From assembly GCA_029855985.1 (NCBI GenBank), contig JAGSHR010000270.1, positions 1-16,256 of the forward strand: a DNA stretch of 16,256 bases, read 5' to 3'. The notes below the pieces were generated by a model. That model was not told the DNA's origin. It searched no databases and saw nothing but the letters and a program-made list of their open reading frames with translations. The translations under genes were made by a program, and so were the position numbers. The first letter of the stretch is position 1, and every line of letters begins with the position of its first letter. Below are positions 7,811-13,487 of the stretch, one piece after another. Origin of the DNA: Candidatus Njordarchaeota archaeon. Its GTDB lineage: Archaea > Thermoproteota > JANJXX01 > Panguiarchaeales > Panguiarchaeaceae.

Positions 7811-9061
7811 CTAACTAACAACGATTTTCCCCTTCTTGATGACAATATCCACAAGGTTGATACCAAAGCGATAATTAATCCACTTATGGGAGGGAACCCC
7901 CAAAATAACTAAATCAGCGTCTTTGCCAGGTTCGATGCTACCTTTTTCTTTAGCGACACCAATCGCGTGAGCGGCATTGATTGTTACTGCAGTAATAACT
8001 TCAGCGGGGGTTAGACCCAAAAAATATGTCGCCAAAAACATGGGCACTTGAATATTTTCAACCCAACAGTTAGGGTTAAAATCAGAGGCTATAGCAATCG
8101 GGACACCCAGTTTCTTCATAAGTTGAACGTCGGGAAAAGTATAATCCCTCAAAACCATTGGCGCGGCAGGAAGCAAAACTCCAATAATTCCCTTTGAGGC
8201 CATTAACCTTAAACCTTCTTTAGACGCTCTAGCCAAATGATCAGCTGAAATAGCGTTTACTTCATATGCTAGTTCAGCACCCCTCATGTAATTTATCTCA
8301 TCAGCGTGAACCTTAGGGATCAAGCCCATTTCCCTACCAAATAATAATATTTTTTTGCCCTGTTTGTAGTTGAAAACTCCTTTCTCCACGAAAACATCAT
8401 TAAATTTGGCTAATCTCTTAGCGGACACCTTTGGTATTAATTCCTCTATTATGAGTTTCACGTAGCCATCTGGGTCACCTTTATACTCTGGGGGGATAGC
8501 GTGAGCGGCCAATAAAGTTGGTATAACGTCAACAACGTGTTCCTCTTGGAGTCTCCGATAGGCTTCTAGCATCTTAATTTCGTTTTCTACATCTAACCCA
8601 TAGCCAGTTTTCCCCTCAATAGTGGTTACACCATGTCTAAGCATAATATCCAATCTTTCTTTTCCCTCTCTCACAAGATGATCTATTGAGGCTGATCTTG
8701 TTGCATTAACTGTTTTAAGGATGCCTCCCCCACGCTTCAATATCTCCAAGTATGTGTAGCCTTCTAACTTCATTGTTAATTCTTCTTCTCTAGAACCCGA
8801 AAAAACAAGGTGAGTGTGTGCGTCTATAAATCCAGGTAACACGATTTTCCCTCGGGCATCTATAACCGTGTCAGCGGTATATTTCTTCTCAATTACTTCG
8901 CTCTTTCCCACTTCTATTATTTTACCATCTTGTATAGCAACAGCCCCTGATGAAATAACACCAATGTTCCTCATGTCACCTCCAATAGCTGGTTTTTCAG
9001 TAAATCCCCTCAAGGTTACAATCTCGTTAGCCCTTATTATCATTAAATCAATATGACCCAC
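7811..9061 (-). CDS. hutI: Imidazolonepropionase
   Basis: Third step of histidine degradation: hydrolyses 4-imidazolone-5-propanoate to N-formimidoyl-L-glutamate. The 416-residue amidohydrolase has the metal-binding HTH near residues 82-84 (context DAHTHLVFSGSREEE), the family GKTGYGLD segment near 151-158, HADE near 252-255, SADH near 272-275, and ASDFNPN carrying the metal-ligand Asp near 327. Length is normal. Start choice: GTG 9061 has GAGGTGA at 9073-9067 five nt upstream, a strong ribosome-binding site that spans the stop of hutG. The in-frame GTG 9070 lies inside that signal and would add three residues, and ATG 9043 is a further option. Overlap with hutG and a shared strand mean a translationally coupled hutGI operon. 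The first two pathway enzymes (histidase HutH and urocanase HutU) are not in the window. Confidence 0.93.
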   Translation of the reverse strand: MGHIDLMIIRANEIVTLRGFTEKPAIGGDMRNIGVISSGAVAIQDGKIIEVGKSEVIEKKYTADTVIDARGKIVLPGFIDAHTHLVFSGSREEELTMKLEGYTYLEILKRGGGILKTVNATRSASIDHLVREGKERLDIMLRHGVTTIEGKTGYGLDVENEIKMLEAYRRLQEEHVVDVIPTLLAAHAIPPEYKGDPDGYVKLIIEELIPKVSAKRLAKFNDVFVEKGVFNYKQGKKILLFGREMGLIPKVHADEINYMRGAELAYEVNAISADHLARASKEGLRLMASKGIIGVLLPAAPMVLRDYTFPDVQLMKKLGVPIAIASDFNPNCWVENIQVPMFLATYFLGLTPAEVITAVTINAAHAIGVAKEKGSIEPGKDADLVILGVPSHKWINYRFGINLVDIVIKKGKIVVS

Positions 9062-9066
9062 AATCC

Positions 9067-9999
9067 TCACCTCGAAGCGAATCCCGCCATAAAGTACAAT
9101 ATAGCGTTAGCAACGAGATCACTTGTTATGTTCGCCACATCATACGCTGGAGCAAACTCGTTCACATCCATCGCTAACGTTTTCTCATTTTTCCCGAGGC
9201 TATAGGCCAAATAAAACACATCATAAGGAGTTAGCCCTCCAATACTCGGAGAATTAACACCAGGTGCGTAGACAGCATCCACACCATCAACATCAAAACT
9301 AAAGTAAATATGGTCAACGTTATCGGTAAGGTTTATTAGAATGTCGCTTACTATCTTTTCTATACCAATCTTCCGAATCTCCATTGATGTGAAGATTTTA
9401 ATACCCAGCCTTCTAGCTTTCTTAACATAGAACTCCGAGTTCACGAAGCCTCTAATTCCCAACTGTATAATATTCTCTGGCTCCACCTGGTCACCGTATT
9501 TACTAATAATGTCATTCATCACAGTACCACTGCTAACCAGACCGCCTTCAAGTTCTCTTAAATCATTATGGGCATCCACAACAACAAGTCCAATTTTTCC
9601 ATTAACCACCTCGGATAACGCCCCAATCGAGGGCTCTGTAATAGAGTGATCCCCTCCAAGAACCACGCCCAATTTAACATTTTTAAAGAATTTTATAAGG
9701 TTATCCTTGATAACGTTTTTGGCTAATTCAACACTTCCAAATCCTAGATTTAGGTCACCGTAATCTCCAATCTTGAGGTCTCCAATATCAACATCAAAAT
9801 CTATGCAGTATGTAGAATAACTAAACATTTTATCTCTAACAGCTTTTGGACCAAATCTAGCGCCTGGTCTACCCCTGGTTGAACCATCAAAAGGAAGTCC
9901 AATTAATCCAATGTCAAAGTTATCAACACCCAAACGTCCAGGTTGGACAATGTCGCCTATTTTTCTATCCTTTACATCAAATTTACCCGGAGAGGACAA
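9067..9999 (-). CDS. hutG: Formimidoylglutamase (ureohydrolase family)
   Basis: Arginase/agmatinase-fold binuclear manganese hydrolase of 310 residues. Metal ligands are intact: GGDHSIT (His of GGDH), VVDAHNDLRE (Asp-His-Asn-Asp), and SFDVDGVDAVYAPG (Asp-x-Asp), followed by the conserved GG of PSIGGLT. The family includes agmatinase, arginase and formimidoylglutamase. Position directly before and overlapping hutI identifies it as the formimidoylglutamase that releases formamide and glutamate from the HutI product; agmatinase activity cannot be excluded on sequence alone. DAHND replaces the DAHxD form more usual in agmatinases, and DAVYAPG replaces DPxxAPG. The TTG start is supported by GGGTGA (10011-10006) six nt upstream. 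Its probable promoter, flanked by a 9-bp inverted repeat, lies in the divergent gap with the PAC2 gene, so hutGI may be regulated by substrate supply. Confidence 0.85.
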   Translation of the reverse strand: MSSPGKFDVKDRKIGDIVQPGRLGVDNFDIGLIGLPFDGSTRGRPGARFGPKAVRDKMFSYSTYCIDFDVDIGDLKIGDYGDLNLGFGSVELAKNVIKDNLIKFFKNVKLGVVLGGDHSITEPSIGALSEVVNGKIGLVVVDAHNDLRELEGGLVSSGTVMNDIISKYGDQVEPENIIQLGIRGFVNSEFYVKKARRLGIKIFTSMEIRKIGIEKIVSDILINLTDNVDHIYFSFDVDGVDAVYAPGVNSPSIGGLTPYDVFYLAYSLGKNEKTLAMDVNEFAPAYDVANITSDLVANAILYFMAGFASR

Positions 10000-10029
10000 A
10001 TCATTTCACCCGAAATTTTGTTGTCAAAG

Positions 10030-10066
10030 CATGATTTCACTTTTTCATATTATGGGGGAAATCATG
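10030..10066 (-). promoter_or_regulatory. hutGI promoter with flanking 9-bp inverted repeat
   Basis: CATGATTTC (10030-10038) and GAAATCATG (10058-10066) are perfect inverted copies 19 nt apart. Between them, on the minus strand, lies CATAATATG (10054-10046), which suits box A for hutG: start of transcription near 10022, leader about 20-25 nt. A dimeric regulator bound to the two arms would sit over the promoter. Box A and repressor action are inference; the repeat is directly visible. Confidence 0.45.
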
Positions 10067-10081
10067 ATGGTTATTGATTTT

Positions 10082-10097
10082 TATAGTGTTCACTATA
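10082..10097. promoter_or_regulatory. 16-nt palindrome overlapping TATA-like elements
   Basis: TATAGTG-TT-CACTATA is a perfect 7-bp-arm palindrome in the hutG/PAC2 divergent gap. It overlaps two TATA-like sequences on the plus strand (TTTATAG at 10080-10086 and TATATTTAG from 10094), placing it where an archaeal winged-helix or HTH dimer could block TBP/TFB. It lies about 100 nt upstream of the PAC2 gene start and 80 nt upstream of hutG. Confidence 0.4.
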
Positions 10098-10193
10098 TTT
10101 AGAATAATCACACATGTAAACAATTATCAAGTGCCAATGAAAACTAACTTCATTTTAGCGAGAAAATCGCAAAAAATAGAGAGGGTGAAAAGG

Positions 10194-11015
10194 ATGAGTT
10201 ACAGCAAAAAAGAGAGAGCATTAAAGCATACCAAGGATGGTCTAGAACTCCACTTCACAAAGGACATAGACGTAGAAGGCAAGCACATCGCTTTGGGCTT
10301 TCATGGGTTAGGAGGTATAGGGCACCTAACAGCGAGAATGATAGTTGAAAACGCGCTGAAACAGGGAAAAGGCGAAAAGGTGGGATTTGTGATAGGGAGA
10401 ATGATTCCTCCTTTTGTTGAAGTTTTGGATGATGGCTACGTTGGTTTTCCTTACGAGTTATTTATGATAGAGAACAAGGTCTTAATCTTATTGATAAGGA
10501 TACAACCGTGGCTAGATGACCAACCCATTTTAGCCGACATTTTCACACAATTTGCTTCAGAAAGGAACGTAAAAAGCTTCATTTTATTTGGAGGAGTGGA
10601 TAGAAACGTCTTTCAAAACCCAACAGGTGATCTTCCCGTTGTATACGTGGGTAACGATTTATTCATGAAAAGGAAAAACGAAATTTTTGAAAAATTCGAC
10701 TTTGAGTACACGCCGAGGGGAATACTCGTATCGGGAGGCATATCACTATTCTTAGAATTCGCGGAATATAGAGGAATTCCTGCAGTAGCATTCTTTTCGC
10801 CAACAACAAAAGGAATACTTGATAGAGCAGGCGCACTAAAACTCGCGAAGGAATTCATAAAATTACTTGACCTAACTGTAGATCTAAGTGAAGTAGAAGA
10901 AGAAATAAAGACATCATCGAAACTTGATCTAGAAGAATTATTAAGAGAAGAAGCAGACATGGAAATGATCGGAAGAAAAGGGTCAGAAGATGATTACTCC
11001 CAAGTGTTCACATAG
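10194..11015 (+). CDS. PAC2-family protein, proteasome assembly chaperone-like
   Basis: A 273-residue protein of the PAC2 family (archaeal PbaA/PbaB-type and eukaryotic PAC2 proteasome assembly chaperones). Visible family features are IALGFHGLGGIGHLTARMIVE near residues 32-52, the VGFVIG strand, a LILFGGVDRN-like turn (FILFGGVDRNVF) in the middle, and LVSGGISLFLEFAEYRGIPAVAFFSPT, the conserved Gly-rich and strand segment before a final domain helix. An acidic helical tail follows, ending V-F-T. ATG 10194 is chosen because GAGGGTGA at 10181-10188 lies five nt upstream; an open frame runs further upstream to 10074 but has no such signal and would add a non-conserved extension. The expected role is escorting 20S proteasome subunits or capping the particle; proteasome genes are not in the window. 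It is divergent from hutG. Confidence 0.82.
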   Translation: MSYSKKERALKHTKDGLELHFTKDIDVEGKHIALGFHGLGGIGHLTARMIVENALKQGKGEKVGFVIGRMIPPFVEVLDDGYVGFPYELFMIENKVLILLIRIQPWLDDQPILADIFTQFASERNVKSFILFGGVDRNVFQNPTGDLPVVYVGNDLFMKRKNEIFEKFDFEYTPRGILVSGGISLFLEFAEYRGIPAVAFFSPTTKGILDRAGALKLAKEFIKLLDLTVDLSEVEEEIKTSSKLDLEELLREEADMEMIGRKGSEDDYSQVFT

Positions 11016-11038
11016 AAAAATTCGCAACACATAATAAA

Positions 11039-11044
11039 TTTTTT
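11039..11044 (+). terminator. Possible T-tract terminator after the PAC2 gene
   Basis: A run of six T residues lies 24 nt after the PAC2 stop codon, the form of a simple archaeal terminator. It is immediately followed by the inverted repeat at 11057-11083. Function is inferred only from the T tract. Confidence 0.3.
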
Positions 11045-11056
11045 AGCTGTCTTTTA

Positions 11057-11083
11057 AAAACTTAAAAACAACATTTAAGTTTT
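11057..11083. repeat. 10-bp perfect inverted repeat between the PAC2 and GTPase genes
   Basis: AAAACTTAAA and TTTAAGTTTT are exact inverted copies around a 7-nt loop (AACAACA). The element lies 42 nt after the PAC2 stop and about 125 nt before the GTPase start. All-A/T pairs bar one G-C per arm make a weak RNA hairpin, so a protein-binding site in the GTPase upstream region is as likely as an RNA 3' end. Confidence 0.35.
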
Positions 11084-11208
11084 AAAATAAATAAAACTAG
11101 AATTGAGAATATGATTAATTTGGGCCCACGTTGTTTTGACCAACAGCAATAAAAGACTTCACAAACCTAAACAAATAACTAAACAAAATTTACTAGGAGA
11201 GAGAGTAA

Positions 11209-11724
11209 GTGGTAAGGATAGTGAAAGTAGTAATGGCAGGAGATGGTGGCGTAGGTAAAACCTCACTACTTGAATCCTATAAAGGAGGAAACTTATCCAA
11301 AGTGACAATGACAATAGGAGTAAACCTCATGAGCATAAAAGTAGATGAGAATTTCTCTCTACAAATATGGGACCTATCAGGGCAAGAACAATACAGATTC
11401 CTAATCGATGTATTCTTTAGGGGGGCCAAACTAGCAATACTCGTCTTTGACTTAAGCAGACCTGTAACGCTCTACAACTTGAAGAAATGGGCGGAAGTAT
11501 TAAAGGAGGGTGCTGGGCCAAAAATACCAACCATCGTGGTTGGGAACAAAAAAGATCTAGGTAAGCAAGTCCCGGATGAAACGATAAAGGAAGTAATAGA
11601 TAGCCTTGGGCTCCCCATCATAAAATATATGGAGACTTCAGCACTACAACATGAAGGAGTAATAGAGTTATTCGATTACTTGAAGAGCTTGTTTTCTAAA
11701 ATTAAGCCTGCTAGCACAAGTTAA
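11209..11724 (+). CDS. Ras/Rab-like small GTPase
   Basis: A 171-residue single-domain P-loop GTPase of the Ras superfamily, with all five G motifs present. G1 is GDGGVGKT at 11-18, G2 is the Thr of MTIG (T35), G3 is DLSGQE at 55-60, with the catalytic-Gln equivalent Gln59, G4 is NKKD at 113-116, and G5 is ETSA at 142-145. It therefore should bind and hydrolyse GTP as a molecular switch. There is no C-terminal cysteine motif for lipid attachment and no membrane segment, so it is predicted soluble. WDLSGQE instead of eukaryotic WDTAGQE is typical of archaeal homologues as far as I know. The GTG start has AGGAGAG at 11195-11201 seven nt upstream. It follows the PAC2 gene after a gap of 193 nt that holds an inverted repeat, and is convergent with the malic enzyme gene. 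The effector or regulator is unknown. Confidence 0.93.
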   Translation: MVRIVKVVMAGDGGVGKTSLLESYKGGNLSKVTMTIGVNLMSIKVDENFSLQIWDLSGQEQYRFLIDVFFRGAKLAILVFDLSRPVTLYNLKKWAEVLKEGAGPKIPTIVVGNKKDLGKQVPDETIKEVIDSLGLPIIKYMETSALQHEGVIELFDYLKSLFSKIKPASTS

Positions 11725-11742
11725 AAAACAATAAATAAAAAA
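11723..11742 (-). terminator. Probable T-tract terminator of the malic enzyme gene
   Basis: On the minus strand two T6 runs (11742-11737 and 11728-11723) follow the malic enzyme stop within 32 nt, in the 30-nt gap between two convergent genes and reaching the GTPase stop codon. Archaeal T-tract termination is inferred. Confidence 0.35.
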
Positions 11743-11754
11743 TTTAATTGAATT

Positions 11755-13062
11755 CTACTTCTTATCCGGGAACAAGAAGTTAATGATTTTTCGGTGAGTT
11801 TCAACTAGTTTTCTTAGATTCTCCTTTACTTCCTCGGGATCTACTTTTCTTCTCGCAACCCCAGATTCCATGGCTGCTTTTGCGACTGCTGCTGCTTCCT
11901 CAGGAGCCCATTCTGGTTCAGTTGCTTTTGGAATAATGTAATCTGGTTTTAGTCCCTTTTCTTCTGCTACTCTGGCTAAAGCTTCTGCTGCCGCTACTAT
12001 CATCTTATCGTTTATTGTTTTCGCTGAAACATCTAGAGCTCCTCTAAAGACTGCTGGGAAGCCAAGCACATTGTTTATTTGGTTAGGGTAATCACTCCTA
12101 CCAGTCGCGACGATTTTTGCTCCTGCTTCTAGAGCGTCTTCTGGTAGTATCTCTGGCACTGGATTTGCTTCGGCGAATACTATCGCGTCATCTGCCATTT
12201 TCTTTATCCATTGTTTTGGTATCCATGGTCCGGGAGCTGATGCGGAGAGCAATACATCTGCGCCATCAAGGGCTTCTTCGAGTCCCCCTGTCATTCCCTC
12301 GGGGTTCGTCCATTCTGCTAGTTTTTCTTTCCATGGGTTCATTTTTACTTTTCTGCCTTTGTAGATTATGCCTACGCTGTCCACGACTAAAATGTTTTTT
12401 CCGGGGAAACCGTACATCATGAGGAATTTCACAAAGTTATAGCCGGCGGCTCCGGCCCCCATTACTACTACCTTCACGTCTTCTTTTTTCTTTCCAACTA
12501 ACTTTAGTGCGTTTATTAGACCTGCTAGTGTGACAAGCGCTGTTCCTTGTTGATCATCATGCCAAATTGGTATTTGCAATTCTTTTTGTAAGGTTTCTAG
12601 TATGTAGAAACACTTGGGGCTCTCTATGTCCTCTAAGTTTATACCACCAAAGCTAGGTTGTACTGTTTTAACGAAATCTATGATTTTGTCTGCATCTCTC
12701 GCATCTATGACTAGTGGAACGGCATCTACTCCTCCAAATAATTTGAATAGGAGTGCTTTACCCTCCATCACGGGTAAACCTGCTTCCGGTCCGATATCTC
12801 CTAGTCCTAATACTCTTGTTCCATCGGAGATTACCGCTATGGTATTCCATCTGTTCGTTAGTTCCCAAACATTATCTGGGTGTTCAGCAATTTTCCTACA
12901 GGGTTCCGCTACACCAGGAGTGTACACTAACGCGAGATCGTCGTACGATTTAAATGGGACTTTAGCGATTGTCTGGATTTTCCCTCTATATTTCTTGTGT
13001 AGTTCCAAGGCTTCTTTATATATTTCGGAGTCTGCTTTCTTTTTTCTTATTATCATTGACAT
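11755..13062 (-). CDS. Malic enzyme (malate dehydrogenase, oxaloacetate-decarboxylating type)
   Basis: Oxidatively decarboxylates malate to pyruvate and CO2 with NAD(P). The 435-residue protein has YTPGVAEPC near 47-55, GLGDIGPEAGLPVMEGKALLFK with the catalytic Lys, VPLVID, the metal-site LEDIESPKC, HDDQQGTA, the dinucleotide-binding GAGAAG, AEANPVPEI, and the C-terminal signature TGRSDYPNQINNVLGFPAVFRGALDV. Its length fits the short bacterial/archaeal malic enzyme without the phosphotransacetylase domain seen in MaeB fusions. The ATG start is supported by AAGGTG (13075-13070) seven nt upstream; Met3 is a second possible start. The protein is rich in Ala near its C-terminus. It is a lone minus-strand gene, facing the GTPase and with a long upstream gap. 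In the pathway it would link C4 acids from amino-acid breakdown to pyruvate. Confidence 0.93.
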   Translation of the reverse strand: MSMIIRKKKADSEIYKEALELHKKYRGKIQTIAKVPFKSYDDLALVYTPGVAEPCRKIAEHPDNVWELTNRWNTIAVISDGTRVLGLGDIGPEAGLPVMEGKALLFKLFGGVDAVPLVIDARDADKIIDFVKTVQPSFGGINLEDIESPKCFYILETLQKELQIPIWHDDQQGTALVTLAGLINALKLVGKKKEDVKVVVMGAGAAGYNFVKFLMMYGFPGKNILVVDSVGIIYKGRKVKMNPWKEKLAEWTNPEGMTGGLEEALDGADVLLSASAPGPWIPKQWIKKMADDAIVFAEANPVPEILPEDALEAGAKIVATGRSDYPNQINNVLGFPAVFRGALDVSAKTINDKMIVAAAEALARVAEEKGLKPDYIIPKATEPEWAPEEAAAVAKAAMESGVARRKVDPEEVKENLRKLVETHRKIINFLFPDKK

Positions 13063-13251
13063 GTTTATACACCTTTTTCATAAAGAGGAAAGTTCTTTAA
13101 AGTTTGAAAAGTTGTCAAGTGAATAAGTAAATTTTAGATTAATTTTCAGTTTCTCTATAAGAATTTGTCGTCTATAATCTCTATAATTCACAATTATTTT
13201 GAACATTTTTAACGCCTAATTTTTTCGTTTGCTCTTTTTAGTTTCTTATAT
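13063..13251. other. Upstream region of the malic enzyme gene: direct repeats and a 42-codon open frame
   Basis: This AT-rich stretch carries two exact copies of TCTCTATAA (13152-13160 and 13178-13186, 26 nt apart) plus a shorter TCTATAA at 13171-13177, which could bind a regulator of the malic enzyme gene. A minus-strand frame from ATG 13206 to TGA 13078 (42 residues, Lys/Ile/Asn-rich) ends 15 nt before the malic enzyme ATG. It has no good ribosome-binding site and no recognised similarity, so it is not called as a gene. Confidence 0.3.
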
Positions 13252-13263
13252 TCCTTATAAGGA
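13252..13263 (-). promoter_or_regulatory. 12-bp palindrome containing a TATA element
   Basis: TCCTTATAAGGA is a perfect palindrome whose centre, CTTATAAG, reads as an archaeal box A on either strand. On the minus strand it would start transcription near 13230 and drive the region leading to the malic enzyme gene. On the plus strand it would start within the large palindrome at 13269-13301. Promoter activity and direction are inferred. Confidence 0.35.
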
Positions 13264-13268
13264 TTTAT

Positions 13269-13301
13269 GTTTGAGATATATACTCGCTATATATGTCAAA
13301 C
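13269..13301. repeat. 33-nt near-perfect palindrome
   Basis: Arms of 14 nt pair at 13 positions: GTTTGA pairs with TCAAAC, one G-G mismatch follows, then ATATATA pairs with TATATAT around the 5-nt centre CTCGC. It lies between the malic enzyme and the sRNA/radical SAM gene, six nt from the 12-bp TATA palindrome. It could be an operator for a dimeric regulator, a cruciform-prone site, or, if transcribed, a long hairpin. Confidence 0.55.
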
Positions 13302-13390
13302 TGAAGCAAATACATTAAATAAAAAATCGTAATAAGGAGAAAAAATAATGATATTTATCCTTTTTGTAGATTTCCCGTAAATTAGAATAA

Positions 13391-13399
13391 TATATAATA
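13391..13399 (+). promoter_or_regulatory. TATA box for the C/D box sRNA and radical SAM gene
   Basis: TATATAATA is a strong archaeal box A lying about 30-39 nt before the C box at 13430. The usual 25-nt spacing puts transcription start near 13418-13425, exactly where a mature C/D sRNA should begin. Confidence 0.5.
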
Positions 13400-13423
13400 C
13401 TAAAAGCGTAGAACATTATAGTA

Positions 13424-13487
13424 TACCCGATGATGAGTGGAGCGGTCACTGACGCAAGAATGAAGAAGCTGAGCTTCTCTGAGCAGT
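13424..13487 (+). ncRNA. C/D box guide sRNA (2'-O-methylation guide)
   Basis: All four boxes are present with canonical archaeal spacing: C box ATGATGA (13430-13436), 12-nt guide, D' box CTGA (13449-13452), 7-nt spacer, C' box ATGAAGA (13460-13466; one mismatch to the consensus), 12-nt guide, D box CTGA (13479-13482). Two equal 12-nt guides are what archaeal C/D ribonucleoproteins (L7Ae, Nop5, fibrillarin) require. By the D+5 rule the D' guide (GTGGAGCGGTCA) would direct methylation at a C in a target reading TGACCGCTCCAC, and the D guide (AGCTGAGCTTCT) at a G in AGAAGCTCAGCT. No clear terminal stem is seen, and the exact ends are estimated. A TATA box sits at the right distance upstream. The RNA abuts the radical SAM start codon, so it may be processed from that mRNA leader. 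Targets were not identified. Confidence 0.75.

Noticed and set aside
10074..10193. A 40-codon N-terminal extension of the PAC2 protein
   Set aside because: The strong GAGGGTGA signal serves ATG 10194; the extension includes the palindrome and TATA-like sequences, so it is better explained as promoter DNA.
11755..13062. Recent transfer of the malic enzyme gene, suggested by its Ala-rich sequence
   Set aside because: The composition follows from the conserved protein sequence; no flanking mobile features or abrupt codon change that I can demonstrate without computation.
12614..13126. A 170-codon plus-strand open frame opposite the malic enzyme gene
   Set aside because: Antisense to conserved malic enzyme motifs; only its last part leaves the gene and no motif is visible.
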